From the NCBI GenBank assembly GCA_963545585.1, contig CAUUKX010000036.1, forward strand, positions 1-18,556: a stretch of DNA of 18,556 bases, written 5' to 3'. The translations under genes and the position numbers were made by a program. Source of the DNA: W11650 sp963545585. Lineage in GTDB: Bacteria; Bacillota; Clostridia; Lachnospirales; Vallitaleaceae. This document shows positions 1 through 7,774 of this stretch, piece by piece; positions within the stretch are counted from its first letter, which is position 1; each line of letters begins with the position of its first letter. The notes beneath the pieces were generated by a model. It had not been told where the DNA came from. It saw only the letters and a program-made list of their open reading frames with translations, and made no database searches.

Positions 1-45
1 TTTGGCGATGCCGTAATCCAAATCAGCTGCTACGATAAAGTTCAT
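1..45 (-). CDS. folA: Dihydrofolate reductase, N-terminal fragment (cut by window edge)
   Basis: Only the first 15 codons are present, reading MNFIVAADLDYGIAK. This matches the opening beta strand and the substrate-loop start of dihydrofolate reductases, which typically begin with a short hydrophobic strand, A, then a D/N-x-x-x-G-I-G/A-K segment. A strong AAGGAGG ribosome binding site lies a few bases before the ATG. The enzyme reduces dihydrofolate to tetrahydrofolate with NADPH and so regenerates the cofactor oxidised by thymidylate synthase, whose gene lies upstream in the same direction. The thyA-folA context strongly supports the call. The rest of the gene is outside the window, so length and active site cannot be checked. 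Confidence 0.75.
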   Translation of the reverse strand, partial: MNFIVAADLDYGIAK

Positions 46-84
46 TGTTTCCTCCTTTGTTGAGGGAATGATTTTCTTGTTGCC

Positions 85-825
85 TTAGCAGAATTTTATA
101 TCAACGATAGTTTCTTTATCCAATTTTATAGTTTCAATCTTCTGCCGCCATGTAGTTTTTTGGCATGACTCTGCTTCTATGCTTAGATAATCTTTACAAT
201 AGGTATAAATTATTTTCCATCGTTTAGTATTACAACTATCTCGCGAAAAAGCTAATCTTAGGTATCCCACTGAAATACCCAAGAGCAAAGAATAAGCAAT
301 TACATTCGGCACTGATATCTTGAGTATTTCTAACATACTCTTCTCTCGCACCAAATTAGTCAGCGCAACCCATGCGGCGGCAGTCACAAATCCTGTGTTT
401 ATTCCTATTTCCCCTGCTTTTTCTATAAAACAAGCCTCTATTTCCAGCAATTCAAGATAAATATCTGCTTTCCTTTCGCTTACTATCTCCCTTACTTTGT
501 CAATATCTTGTATTTTATGATTACTATTTAAATATAGCATTTTATTTTTATCTAAATTTTCTATTTTATTTAAAATATTGATATTCTCTTGTTTTAATTC
601 TTTTATAAACCCACGCATTCTGTAAAGAATTATCAAACTTACCAACAAAAATGCCGTCCATGCTATATCTGCTTTCAACACGCCCACAGCAATAAAAGGC
701 AAACTAACTGCTATCAGCATAATCGGCATTATACATTTATCAACTGTTTTAACATTTTGTATCTCAATATCCTCAACCTTTAATGGTACTTGTTCTTGGC
801 TTTTTCTTAATGGCTTTGTTTTCAT
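85..825 (-). CDS. Unknown four-helix membrane protein between thyA and folA
   Basis: I do not recognise this 246-residue protein. Two adjacent hydrophobic segments lie near residues 31-50 and 53-69. A charged, Lys/Glu/Asn-rich, probably coiled-coil stretch follows (about 71-125), then two more hydrophobic segments (about 141-158 and 168-193) and a soluble C-terminal tail of about 50 residues. No signal peptide or catalytic motif is evident. Its ATG overlaps the thyA stop codon (ATGA), which suggests translational coupling, and folA starts 40 bases after its stop. The gene is clearly more AT-rich than its neighbours and uses many AAA, ATT and TTA codons, so it may have been acquired and inserted between thyA and folA. 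The operon position hints at a role near folate metabolism, but insertion without functional linkage is equally possible. Confidence 0.75.
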   Translation of the reverse strand: MKTKPLRKSQEQVPLKVEDIEIQNVKTVDKCIMPIMLIAVSLPFIAVGVLKADIAWTAFLLVSLIILYRMRGFIKELKQENINILNKIENLDKNKMLYLNSNHKIQDIDKVREIVSERKADIYLELLEIEACFIEKAGEIGINTGFVTAAAWVALTNLVREKSMLEILKISVPNVIAYSLLLGISVGYLRLAFSRDSCNTKRWKIIYTYCKDYLSIEAESCQKTTWRQKIETIKLDKETIVDIKFC

Positions 826-1652
826 ACCGCCACCGGAATTCCTTTGATTTGCTCGTTTTTCTGATAATTTTCCAGTTCAAAATCCTCCACCCGAAAATCA
901 TAAAAGTTTTTAACCGCCGGGTTCATCTTAAAGACCGGCGCCGGAAAACTCGGCCGCAGCAGCATTTCTTCAACCAGCGGAATGTGCCGGTCATAAATAT
1001 GGGCATCGGCAATAACATGAACCAGCTCGCCCACCTCCAAATCTGACACCTGCGCCAGCATATGCACCAGCACCGCATACTGCACCACATTCCAGTTATT
1101 GGCAACTAAAACATCATTGGAACGCTGGTTTAAAATCGCATTCAGCTTGCGGCCGGTCACATTAAAGGTCATACCGTAGGCGCAAGGGTACAGATTCATT
1201 TCCGCCAAATCCTGATGAACATACAGATTGGTCATAATCCGCCGGGAATAGGGATTGTTTTTTAAATCAAACAGCACCCGGTCAACCTGATCAAACATAC
1301 CTTCACTGTAACGATGCTTTATTCCCAGCTGATAACCGTAAGCCTTGCCGATGCTGCCGCTTTCATCCGCCCAACTGTCCCAAATCCGACTGTTTAAGTC
1401 ATGAATATTATTTGATTTTTTCTGCCAAATCCACAAAATCTCATCAATCGCACTTTTAAAGGCGGTCGGCCGCAAAGTCAAAATCGGAAACTCCTCCGCT
1501 AAATCATAGCGGTTGACCACAGCAAAACACTTGACGGTATGTGCCGGCGTACCGTCCGCCCAATGCGGCCGGACTTTTTCGCCTTCCGAAGAATAGCCGT
1601 GATCTATAATATCCCGGCACATTTGTTTAAAAATCTGATCCGCTTTGCTCAT
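822..1652 (-). CDS. thyA: Thymidylate synthase (ThyA)
   Basis: The 276-residue protein makes dTMP from dUMP and 5,10-methylene-tetrahydrofolate, releasing dihydrofolate. The catalytic cysteine is Cys157 in LYPCAYG. The phosphate-binding pair Arg137-Arg138 (YSRRIM), the QRSND segment (176-180), Asn188 and the DAHIYDRH segment (217-223) are all in family positions. The residue after the catalytic Cys is Ala rather than the common His, and the usual G-x-P-F-N motif is ANNWN. Such departures are known in the Bacillus subtilis ThyA/phage type of the family, and the PILT, ELLWIWQ-like and IWDSWADE-like stretches also resemble that type. The C-terminus (PVAV) is intact. The start overlaps the end of hflX by 26 bases and the stop overlaps the next gene, so it is a central gene of a compact operon leading to folA. 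Confidence 0.95.
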   Translation of the reverse strand: MSKADQIFKQMCRDIIDHGYSSEGEKVRPHWADGTPAHTVKCFAVVNRYDLAEEFPILTLRPTAFKSAIDEILWIWQKKSNNIHDLNSRIWDSWADESGSIGKAYGYQLGIKHRYSEGMFDQVDRVLFDLKNNPYSRRIMTNLYVHQDLAEMNLYPCAYGMTFNVTGRKLNAILNQRSNDVLVANNWNVVQYAVLVHMLAQVSDLEVGELVHVIADAHIYDRHIPLVEEMLLRPSFPAPVFKMNPAVKNFYDFRVEDFELENYQKNEQIKGIPVAV

Positions 1653-2913
1653 GCTTTTCCTCCTTTAAGCCTAATTTGCGAATATAGGCTTCTTCCAAGT
1701 ACGCTTCCAAATAAGTTCCGTTTTCGGTGTATTCCTCTTTGACCACCTGCCCGTAACGCCGGATAAAGTCAACCTTTTGTCCATCTGCATAAGGGATGAT
1801 CGTGCGGATATAAGGCTTTAGATTCCGAATCATTTCCTCGATTTTAGCCAGCAGTTCTTCCAGTCCGTCGCCAGTTCGGACAGATACCGAAGCTGTCATT
1901 TCCGCCCTCTCGTCCCTGAGCACGATCTCCTTCGGCCAAATATCTTTTTTATTAAACACAGTAATCACCGGAATCTGATCGGCTCCGATTTGCGCCAGCG
2001 TTTCATACACTACCTGCCGGTGCTTTTCCTCAAAGGGATTGGCTCCGTCAACCACATGCAGAATCAGGTCGGCCACCGCCGCTTCTTCCAAAGTGGAGCG
2101 AAACGCTTCCACCAAATGATGCGGGAGCTTGCGAATAAATCCAACCGTATCAGTCAACATCACTGTTTGCTTGCTGCTTAAAGCCAGCGCCCGGGTAGTG
2201 ATGTCTAAGGTCGCAAATAATTTATTCTCCGCCAGCACGTCTGCCTCCGTCAGTTTGTTTAGAAGCGAGGATTTGCCGGCATTGGTATAGCCGACAATCG
2301 CAATCAAAGGATACCCCTGCTTGCGGCGTACCTCGCGGTTCATCTCCCTCTGGGCTTCCAGTTCTTTTAATTCTTTGCGCAAAATCCCGAGCCGCAGGCG
2401 GATATGCCGCCGGTCGGTTTCCAGCTTCTTCTCGCCGGCTCCGCGCGTGCCGATGCCGCCGCCCTGCCGGGAAAGTGCGTGGCCTTCACCAATCAGCCGG
2501 GTCAGGCTGTCCGCTAGCTGCGCCGCTTCCACCTGCAAAATTCCCTCTCTGGTCGCTGCCCGCTGGGCAAAAATATCCAAAATCAACAGCGCCCGGTCCA
2601 GCACCTTAACACCCAACGCCTCCTCTAAATTGCGAATTTGACTGGGCGCCAGCTCATCATCGGCGATCACCGCCTGCGCGCCGACTTCCTCAATTAGCGC
2701 CTTTAATTCTTCCACCTTGCCTTTGCCCAGATAAGTCCTCTTATTCACCGCCTCCAGCGGCTGAATCATTTGACCGACCACCTCGCCGCCGGCCGTCTGC
2801 GTCAGTTCCGCCAGTTCAATCAGCGAATCCTCGGCCTTTTTGACTTCTCCCTTTTCCGTTACGGCAAACAATACCACTTTTTCCGGCTTTTGCCACTGTT
2901 TTTGTTCTTGCAT
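1627..2913 (-). CDS. hflX: Ribosome-associated GTPase HflX
   Basis: The 428-residue protein has the HflX layout. An N-terminal domain ends in the Gly-rich segment GGGIGTRGAGEKKLETDRR (151-169), a helical linker follows (170-200), and then a TRAFAC-class GTPase domain. G1 is GYTNAGKS (208-215), G3 is DTVG (255-258), G4 is NKKD (321-324) and a G5-like SVRTG lies at 344-348. Known HflX proteins bind the 50S subunit and split or rescue stalled ribosomes under stress. The length is normal for Bacillota. An AGGAG lies about 10 bases before the ATG, a rather long spacing. It is the first recognised gene of the minus-strand operon hflX-thyA-unknown-folA, and its end overlaps the thyA start. No clear consensus promoter was found upstream, where a repeat element sits. 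Confidence 0.95.
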   Translation of the reverse strand: MQEQKQWQKPEKVVLFAVTEKGEVKKAEDSLIELAELTQTAGGEVVGQMIQPLEAVNKRTYLGKGKVEELKALIEEVGAQAVIADDELAPSQIRNLEEALGVKVLDRALLILDIFAQRAATREGILQVEAAQLADSLTRLIGEGHALSRQGGGIGTRGAGEKKLETDRRHIRLRLGILRKELKELEAQREMNREVRRKQGYPLIAIVGYTNAGKSSLLNKLTEADVLAENKLFATLDITTRALALSSKQTVMLTDTVGFIRKLPHHLVEAFRSTLEEAAVADLILHVVDGANPFEEKHRQVVYETLAQIGADQIPVITVFNKKDIWPKEIVLRDERAEMTASVSVRTGDGLEELLAKIEEMIRNLKPYIRTIIPYADGQKVDFIRRYGQVVKEEYTENGTYLEAYLEEAYIRKLGLKEEKHEQSGSDF

Positions 2914-3271
2914 TCGATATCTGCTCCTATCTCTTGCTTTTTTTCATCGTATCCGTTAAAATAATAATAAACTTTCCCATGTCCCGCAAAATTAGAACTG
3001 TCTTTTTGGGGGCAGACCACCTGCCCAAGCAGAAAGCACAGCTCTCGATCAGGCAAATCGCCCATCCGGGCAGAAAGCTGAGTAGTAATAAACTTTCCTC
3101 TATCAACAGGCTGCGCCTTTCCGCAGCGAAAGCAAGCGGCAAATCGTGCCGATATGTTGCGGCAAATGCGAAAATGTTTCACAACCCATACTTTTGCCGG
3201 AATGGTAACGCCTTTTAAGTAAAACCATTTTAAAAAAGCGCTGCTCTCATTATTGATTATAAGGAGAAATT
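2914..3271. other. Divergent intergenic region, 358 bases
   Basis: This gap separates hflX (minus) from the small membrane protein gene (plus). Its left part is filled by repeat element A (about 2962-3090). Right after it, 3086-3098 repeats the left-end motif of that element (taataaactttcc), so a second decayed copy may follow. A small inverted repeat, gctgcg/cgcagc, lies at 3110-3127. No convincing -35/-10 pair was found for either flanking gene. The AT-rich element end near 2961-2975 could supply a TATTAT-like -10 for hflX, but the matching -35 is poor. Confidence 0.5.
2962..3090 (+). repeat. MITE-like interspersed palindromic element, copy A
   Basis: The left end reads taataataaactttcccat. 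The right end, read on the other strand, begins TATTACTACTCAGCTTTC, so the ends form an imperfect terminal inverted repeat. Inside are aaaattagaactgtcttttt and two G+C-rich blocks built on GGCAGACC and GGGCAGAAAGC, as in the other copies at 6168-6335 and 7775-7904. No open reading frame of significance is contained. Copy boundaries are judged by eye. Confidence 0.7.
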
Positions 3272-3505
3272 ATGAATAAAAAGCAAATTTTATATCTCAT
3301 TCTCACCGTCATTTTTATTTTGCTGAACGTTTCCGTTCTGTTTTTGGCAGTCAGCGGCGCACCGCCGCTTTTCACCATTTTAACACTGGCTCTTAGTTTT
3401 GTCTTAGGCGTGTTTCTTTATTTTATCCTGCGCTTTCACAAAAGAGAAGTCGAGCGGCGCAGGCTGCTGGAAGAAATGTCCGAAAAGGACGAAACCGGCA
3501 AATAA
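3272..3505 (+). CDS. Small two-helix membrane protein, function unknown
   Basis: The 77-residue protein has two strongly hydrophobic segments (about 5-28 and 33-54) joined by a short SGAPP turn. A highly charged C-terminal tail follows (FHKREVERRRLLEEMSEKDETGK, split here as residues 55-77). The positive charges just after the second segment suggest a hairpin with both ends in the cytoplasm. A good ribosome binding site (AAGGAG, 6 bases before the ATG) and coding-like base composition support a real gene. It stands alone on the plus strand, convergent with rarA and divergent from hflX. No family is recognised. Confidence 0.75.
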   Translation: MNKKQILYLILTVIFILLNVSVLFLAVSGAPPLFTILTLALSFVLGVFLYFILRFHKREVERRRLLEEMSEKDETGK

Positions 3506-3570
3506 GTTCCCGTTCCGGCAATATTCGCAATTCATCCAGATGTGAAATAAGCCCGCACCGCCATCAGGCC

Positions 3571-4896
3571 TCAGTTCTGCTGTTCCTCTTTTTTTAAATA
3601 TTCCAGCCATTCGCTGATTTTTCTTTCGTAGCCCTGCTGCGTTGGCTGATAATACTGGCGGCCAGCCAACTCATCCGGTAAATACTGCTGCCGGACATAG
3701 TGATGCGGATAGTCATGTGCATAAAGATAGCCGCTATGCCCCAAATCCTTAGCACCGGCGTAATGTGCATCCTTCAAATAAATGGGAATTGACGATATCG
3801 TTATATTTTTCACATCCTGCAAAGCCTGATCTACCGCCAAATAGGCGGCGTTGCTTTTGGGCGCGGCCGCCACATAGCAAACGGCTTGGCTCAAAATAAT
3901 CCTTGCTTCCGGCATGCCGACAAACTCGACCGCCCGGGCGGCAGCCACCGCCACTTCCAGCGCTCTGGGATCGGCATTGCCCACATCCTCGGCTGCGCAG
4001 ATAATCACCCGCCGGACAATAAACTTCGGGTCTTCTCCGGCATAGAGCATTCTGGCCAAATAATAAACCGCCGCATCGGCATCCGAGCCGCGCATCGACT
4101 TAATAAAGGCTGAAATAATATCATAATGCTCGTCGCCGTCCTTGTCATAGCGAATTGCCCGCCTTTGAATACATTCCTCGGCCACTGCCAAATCAATTAT
4201 AATCCGGCCGCAGTCATCGGCCGCCGTCGTCATTGCTCCCAGTTCCAGTGCATTTAAAGCCGTCCGAGCATCGCCGTCCGCCATTTCCGCCAAAAACCTG
4301 GCCGCTTCGTCTGTCAGCGTCACCTTTTGCGCCGCCAGCCGCTCATCTCCTGCCGCCGCCCGGCGCAGGAGTTTTTCAATATCCGGCGCTTTCAGCTTTT
4401 CCAACAAAAAAATCTGTGACCGGGAAACCAATGCTTTATTCACTTCAAAATAAGGATTTTCCGTAGTCGCACCAATTAAAATAACCGTTCCGTCCTCAAC
4501 ATAGGGTAAAAGCGCATCCTGCTGCGCTTTGTTAAAGCGATGAATCTCATCAATAAACAAAATCGTCCGCCGGCCGGAAAAGGACAGCTCATGCTTGGCC
4601 TGATCAACGACTTCCATAATATCCTTTTTCCCGGCAACCGTCGCATTCATCTGCAAAAAACCGGAACGAGTCGTTCCGGCAATCACCATAGCAAGGCTGG
4701 TCTTACCTGTTCCCGGCGGCCCGTAGAAAATAATCGAGCGGATCCGGTCAGCCTTAATCGCCCGGTAAAGCAGCTTATCCTTCGCCAAAATATGCTCCTG
4801 CCCGACCACATCTTCAAGAGTTTTCGGCCGCATCCGGACAGCCAAGGGCGCTTCTTTTTCCAGCGTTGCCGCTTTCATATAATCGAATAAGTCCAT
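3571..4896 (-). CDS. rarA: Replication-associated recombination protein A (RarA/MgsA AAA+ ATPase)
   Basis: I chose the ATG at 4896 (MDLFDYMK, 441 residues). It follows AAAGGAAG at proper spacing, while the longer frame would need a TTG at 4917 that lies before this site. The AAA+ core has Walker A GPPGTGKT (59-66), Walker B with ILFIDEIHRFN (DE at 116-117), sensor 1 GATTENP (142-148) and an arginine-finger-like SRS (158-160). The C-terminal half has the family oligomerisation segment, including GHSGYLYAHDYPHHYVRQQY (about 388-407). RarA/MgsA/WRNIP1 proteins act at stalled or gapped replication forks, bind SSB and reorganise DNA ends. Length and domain order are normal. It is likely monocistronic: a 175-base gap separates it from the upstream vanY-like gene, with nothing recognisable in it. 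Confidence 0.95.
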   Translation of the reverse strand: MDLFDYMKAATLEKEAPLAVRMRPKTLEDVVGQEHILAKDKLLYRAIKADRIRSIIFYGPPGTGKTSLAMVIAGTTRSGFLQMNATVAGKKDIMEVVDQAKHELSFSGRRTILFIDEIHRFNKAQQDALLPYVEDGTVILIGATTENPYFEVNKALVSRSQIFLLEKLKAPDIEKLLRRAAAGDERLAAQKVTLTDEAARFLAEMADGDARTALNALELGAMTTAADDCGRIIIDLAVAEECIQRRAIRYDKDGDEHYDIISAFIKSMRGSDADAAVYYLARMLYAGEDPKFIVRRVIICAAEDVGNADPRALEVAVAAARAVEFVGMPEARIILSQAVCYVAAAPKSNAAYLAVDQALQDVKNITISSIPIYLKDAHYAGAKDLGHSGYLYAHDYPHHYVRQQYLPDELAGRQYYQPTQQGYERKISEWLEYLKKEEQQN

Positions 4897-5071
4897 ATTA
4901 CTTCCTTTCCCGGTCAACTGCTCTCTTGCTTTTGCTGCCTTATTTCTCTCCGCTTGTTCTTCTTAATCCCTGCACACTGCGCCGAACCAAAGCTTTCCAT
5001 ATTTGCCATGCAAAAGCTTATCTTTCTGCTTGATTTTCTGCGGATAAATCAAATGACTGCCCGCCAAAAGT

Positions 5072-6058
5072 TTATTTTATCACAATCTCTTCCGGCTGCT
5101 TGCCTTGCTGCAAGGCCAAAAACTCCTCATAACAAAGCCCGGTCTGATACAGATACGTTGCCAGCGGCACGCCCAAATATCGGATATGCCACGGCTCATA
5201 ACTATAGCCGGTGATATTGTCCTTCCCCTCGGGATAACGAATAATAAAGCCGTAGCGATGTGAGTTTTCCGCCAGCCATTTGCCCTCTTTGGTCTGAGCG
5301 TATTTCTCCACCAAATCAAAGCCCACGCTGGCTGAACTGACGTCCATGCACAATCCGGTGTGATGCTCGCTGTATCCCGGCTTGGAACTGTAACGATTGG
5401 CCAGTTCCAGTCCCTGCCGCTCGACATTGCTCTTATATAAGATTTTTTGATACGCAATCGTCCGGTAGCCGGAAACAGTTTGAATATCCAAACCCTCGTT
5501 TTTAGCGGCCACAATCAATTCGTCAATCGCATCCGCCGCCACTTTCCGAAGTTTTCTGCGAGTTTGGTTGCCAGCATGCTTGGACTGCGGGTCAATCAGA
5601 TCCATCGGTTCAAAATCTTCCGGGAAATAATTTGCTTTATTGGCCAGCACAAACAAACTGTTCACGTCTTCAATCTGCTTGGGCTTATTCACATCAAAAT
5701 GAAAGGCCGAAAAGTCAACTTCTTGCAAGGCTTCTTCCAATTCCTCCGGCCAAGGCGCTTTGGTATATTCCAGCATTTCCTTAGACTGGCGGCTGAGTGC
5801 TGCCGGCGGCTCGTTCTGTCCTTCTTTCGGCGCAGGTTGCGGCTGTTCCTCTTTTCCCTGCCCATTTGGCTGCTCCGTTTTTTCTGCTCCTGCGTCGGTA
5901 TTCGGTTTTGGCTCAGGCACTTGCTTTTCCTCCGGCCGATTGCTTTCCGCCGCTACATTGCTTTCCACTTTCTTCTCGGAATCCCCCGGCTGGCAGGCTG
6001 TCAGCAAAAGACAGGCTGCCAAGGCCAAAATATATGTTTTTCTTCCTGTTTTTTTCAT
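5072..6058 (-). CDS. D-Ala-D-Ala carboxypeptidase/peptidase lipoprotein, VanY (M15B) family
   Basis: The start at 6058 (MKKTGRK, 328 residues) is preferred to an upstream in-frame ATG at 6136. It follows GAGGGAG and directly opens a lipoprotein signal peptide with Lys-rich n-region, hydrophobic core and lipobox LTAC (Cys22). A low-complexity linker rich in Glu, Pro, Gln and Lys follows (about 25-90), as expected for a wall-spanning tether. The M15B catalytic domain occupies roughly 170-315. It has SGYR (196-199), SEHHTGLCMD with zinc ligands His232 and Asp239, and EPWHIRYLG with catalytic Glu288 and zinc ligand His291. Family members trim the terminal D-Ala of peptidoglycan stem peptides outside the membrane. 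There are no van regulatory genes nearby, so it is probably a housekeeping cell-wall enzyme rather than a resistance determinant. Confidence 0.9.
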   Translation of the reverse strand: MKKTGRKTYILALAACLLLTACQPGDSEKKVESNVAAESNRPEEKQVPEPKPNTDAGAEKTEQPNGQGKEEQPQPAPKEGQNEPPAALSRQSKEMLEYTKAPWPEELEEALQEVDFSAFHFDVNKPKQIEDVNSLFVLANKANYFPEDFEPMDLIDPQSKHAGNQTRRKLRKVAADAIDELIVAAKNEGLDIQTVSGYRTIAYQKILYKSNVERQGLELANRYSSKPGYSEHHTGLCMDVSSASVGFDLVEKYAQTKEGKWLAENSHRYGFIIRYPEGKDNITGYSYEPWHIRYLGVPLATYLYQTGLCYEEFLALQQGKQPEEIVIK

Positions 6059-6167
6059 TTGCTCCCTCTTTTCCGGCATTAATTTTTCCGTTTTGTTACA
6101 ATCTGCAGTGCTTAAAGATGATACTGCCGTCTGCAAGCTGCTCGGGCTTTCATATGTTTGGCACTTG

Positions 6168-6335
6168 TATTATTCTCAACTTCCCTCTCCCCCCCCTGCT
6201 CGAAGCGCTTCGCACTTCTGCTCGGGCGGGCGGTCTGCCCTGATCGAAAGCTTCGCTTTCTGCCCGGGCGGGCGGTCTGCCTAAAAAAATGGTTCTAATT
6301 TAGCAGAACATGGGAAAGCTGAGTATTATTATAAT
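6168..6335 (-). repeat. MITE-like interspersed palindromic element, copy B
   Basis: This is the fullest copy, in inverse orientation to copies A and C. The left end on the plus strand is tattattctcaacttccc. The right end read on the minus strand is ATAATAATACTCAGCTTTCCC, giving a terminal inverted repeat of about 18 bases with few mismatches. Inside are two repeats of a G+C-rich unit of roughly 44 bases built on GGCAGACCGCCCGCCC. Each unit ends in a small palindrome (GAAAGCGAAGCTTTC or CGAAGCGCTTCG). No reading frame of note. Confidence 0.75.
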
Positions 6336-6480
6336 GTTTTTAGAGGAGAAAGTCAAACCGCACTTTTCTTAGACACAGTTGTTAGCCAGCTCCGCTTCAA
6401 TCCGCAGCTATCTCTTTTCCATAGCTTTGTTGCAGGCATCGGAATATTTCATCATCCCTTGCCTGAGCACTTAATTTTAT

Positions 6481-6509
6481 TTGACAAACTCCATGACAGC
6501 GCTTAAAAT
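6481..6509 (+). promoter_or_regulatory. Sigma-A-type promoter for the M24 peptidase gene
   Basis: A perfect -35 TTGACA (6481-6486), a 17-base spacer and a -10 TAAAAT (6504-6509, five of six matches) point towards the M24 peptidase gene. Transcription would start near 6516, leaving a leader of about 180 bases. Confidence 0.7.
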
Positions 6510-6644
6510 AAAAACAAACAAAAAATCCTGCTAAATGGCACTGTTCCCGATAAGGCCGAATCATTTCCGATGACGTTTCTTACGGTTTTTGTACTATTTT
6601 GACAGGAAGATACTCCCCAAAAAGCTGACCACATAAGAATGTCG

Positions 6645-6667
6645 TTTCAGATGGAAACCACCTGAAA
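6645..6667 (+). promoter_or_regulatory. Small inverted repeat in the M24 peptidase leader
   Basis: TTTCAG-A-TGG / CCA-C-CTGAAA forms a stem with one mismatch around an AAA loop, ending 27 bases before the start codon. It could be an mRNA hairpin or a protein operator. No U-tract follows, so it is not a terminator. Function unknown. Confidence 0.35.
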
Positions 6668-6694
6668 TACCGTCTTATACCAAAGGAGCATAAT

Positions 6695-7774
6695 ATGTAC
6701 ACACAACGAATGAATCATGTATTAACCAAAATGCAGGAACAGGGGCTGACCCAGCTGTTAATCAGCGAGCCGTCCTCGGTCTTTTATTTAACCGGTGTTC
6801 GGATTGAACCGGGCGAACGCTTTATGGGACTTTTGCTGCGCAGCGAAAAAGCACCTGTCTTTTTTATCCACCGCCTGTTTCCGGTTACGCCACAGGGAAT
6901 TGCGGTTGTCGGCTTTGCCGATGCTGATGATTCCTTATCCTTGGTTGCTGCGGAAACCGACCGGCAACAGCCGCTGGGAATTGATAAGCATTTGTTTGCC
7001 GGATTTTTAATCGACCTGATGGAACGAAAAGCCGCTTCTGCTTATGTCAACGGCTCGCCCTGCGTGGATTTGGTGCGGGCAGTAAAAACGGCCGACGAGC
7101 TGCAAAAGCTGCGGATTGCTTCGGAGCTGAACGATAAGACCATGGAAATCGCCAAAAACTCCCTGCGCATCGGCATGACCGAAAAGGAATTGGAGCAGAT
7201 TATCCTGCAAACCTACAAGGACTTAGGTGCGGACGATATCAGTTTTCCGCCGATTGTGGCTTTTCACGAAAACGCCGCCGACCCGCACCATGAAAACAGT
7301 GAGCGCCGTCTGAAAGCCGGTGATATGGTGCTGCTTGATATCGGCTGCAAAAAAGAGGAATACTGTTCCGATATGACCCGAACTTTCTTTACCCAAGAAC
7401 CGACCGCCGACGAAAGGCGAGTCTATGAGCTGGTGCGGCAGGCCAATGCCGCAGCCGAAGACTATATCCGGCCAGGTATGCGGCTGTGTGATATTGATGA
7501 AGCGGCGCGCTCGGTTATCCGCGCTGGCGGACATGACCGGGAGTTTACTCACCGGCTTGGCCACTTTATCGGCATGGATACGCATGAATACGGTGATGTG
7601 TCCGCTGCTTATGATTGGGCAGTTCAGCCCGGCATGGTCTTTTCGATTGAGCCCGGCATCTACCTGGCTGGTCAATTCGGCGTGCGGATTGAAGATTTGA
7701 TTATTGTAACCGAAAACGGCTGCGAAGTCATCAACCATGTGCCCAAAGAAATTACGGTAGTCAGCTTAAATTAA
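6695..7774 (+). CDS. M24-family metallopeptidase, Xaa-Pro aminopeptidase/dipeptidase type
   Basis: The 359-residue protein has a creatinase-like N-terminal domain (about 1-125) and a pita-bread M24 domain (about 135-355). The five expected metal ligands are visible: Asp215 in LLDIG, Asp226 in CSDMTR, His290 in HRLGHFIG, Glu319 in SIEPGIY and Glu333 in VRIEDL. His286 and His297 fit the additional conserved active-site histidines. Such enzymes use two Mn or Co ions to cut the bond before proline in peptides, usually in the cytoplasm for peptide recycling. Xaa-Pro aminopeptidase and Xaa-Pro dipeptidase (PepQ) cannot be separated reliably from this sequence, so no symbol is given. It has a strong AAAGGAG site, its own promoter at 6481, and a terminator at 8014-8058. 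Its stop codon touches repeat element C. Confidence 0.9.
   Translation: MYTQRMNHVLTKMQEQGLTQLLISEPSSVFYLTGVRIEPGERFMGLLLRSEKAPVFFIHRLFPVTPQGIAVVGFADADDSLSLVAAETDRQQPLGIDKHLFAGFLIDLMERKAASAYVNGSPCVDLVRAVKTADELQKLRIASELNDKTMEIAKNSLRIGMTEKELEQIILQTYKDLGADDISFPPIVAFHENAADPHHENSERRLKAGDMVLLDIGCKKEEYCSDMTRTFFTQEPTADERRVYELVRQANAAAEDYIRPGMRLCDIDEAARSVIRAGGHDREFTHRLGHFIGMDTHEYGDVSAAYDWAVQPGMVFSIEPGIYLAGQFGVRIEDLIIVTENGCEVINHVPKEITVVSLN

Larger units (their letters stand above)
6059..6694. other. Divergent intergenic region, 636 bases
   Basis: This gap lies between the divergent VanY-type gene (minus) and the M24 peptidase gene (plus). It contains repeat element B (about 6168-6335), a consensus promoter for the M24 gene (6481-6509) and a long 5' leader with a small hairpin (6645-6667). 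Between 6336 and 6480 I see no gene or structure I can support. A second TTGACA at 6598-6603 has no suitable -10 partner. No clear promoter was found for the VanY-type gene. Confidence 0.6.

Noticed and set aside
4897..4917. Longer rarA start at a TTG codon (4917)
   Set aside because: The better ribosome binding site lies between this codon and the ATG at 4896, and family proteins begin near MDLFDY.
5072..6058. Vancomycin-resistance VanY
   Set aside because: No vanRS, vanH or vanA-type genes nearby. VanY-family peptidases are common cell-wall enzymes in Bacillota.
5447..6284. Several long plus-strand frames opposite the VanY-type gene
   Set aside because: They are shadows of the lipoprotein gene and of repeat element B, with Phe/Leu/Arg-rich composition typical of antisense frames.
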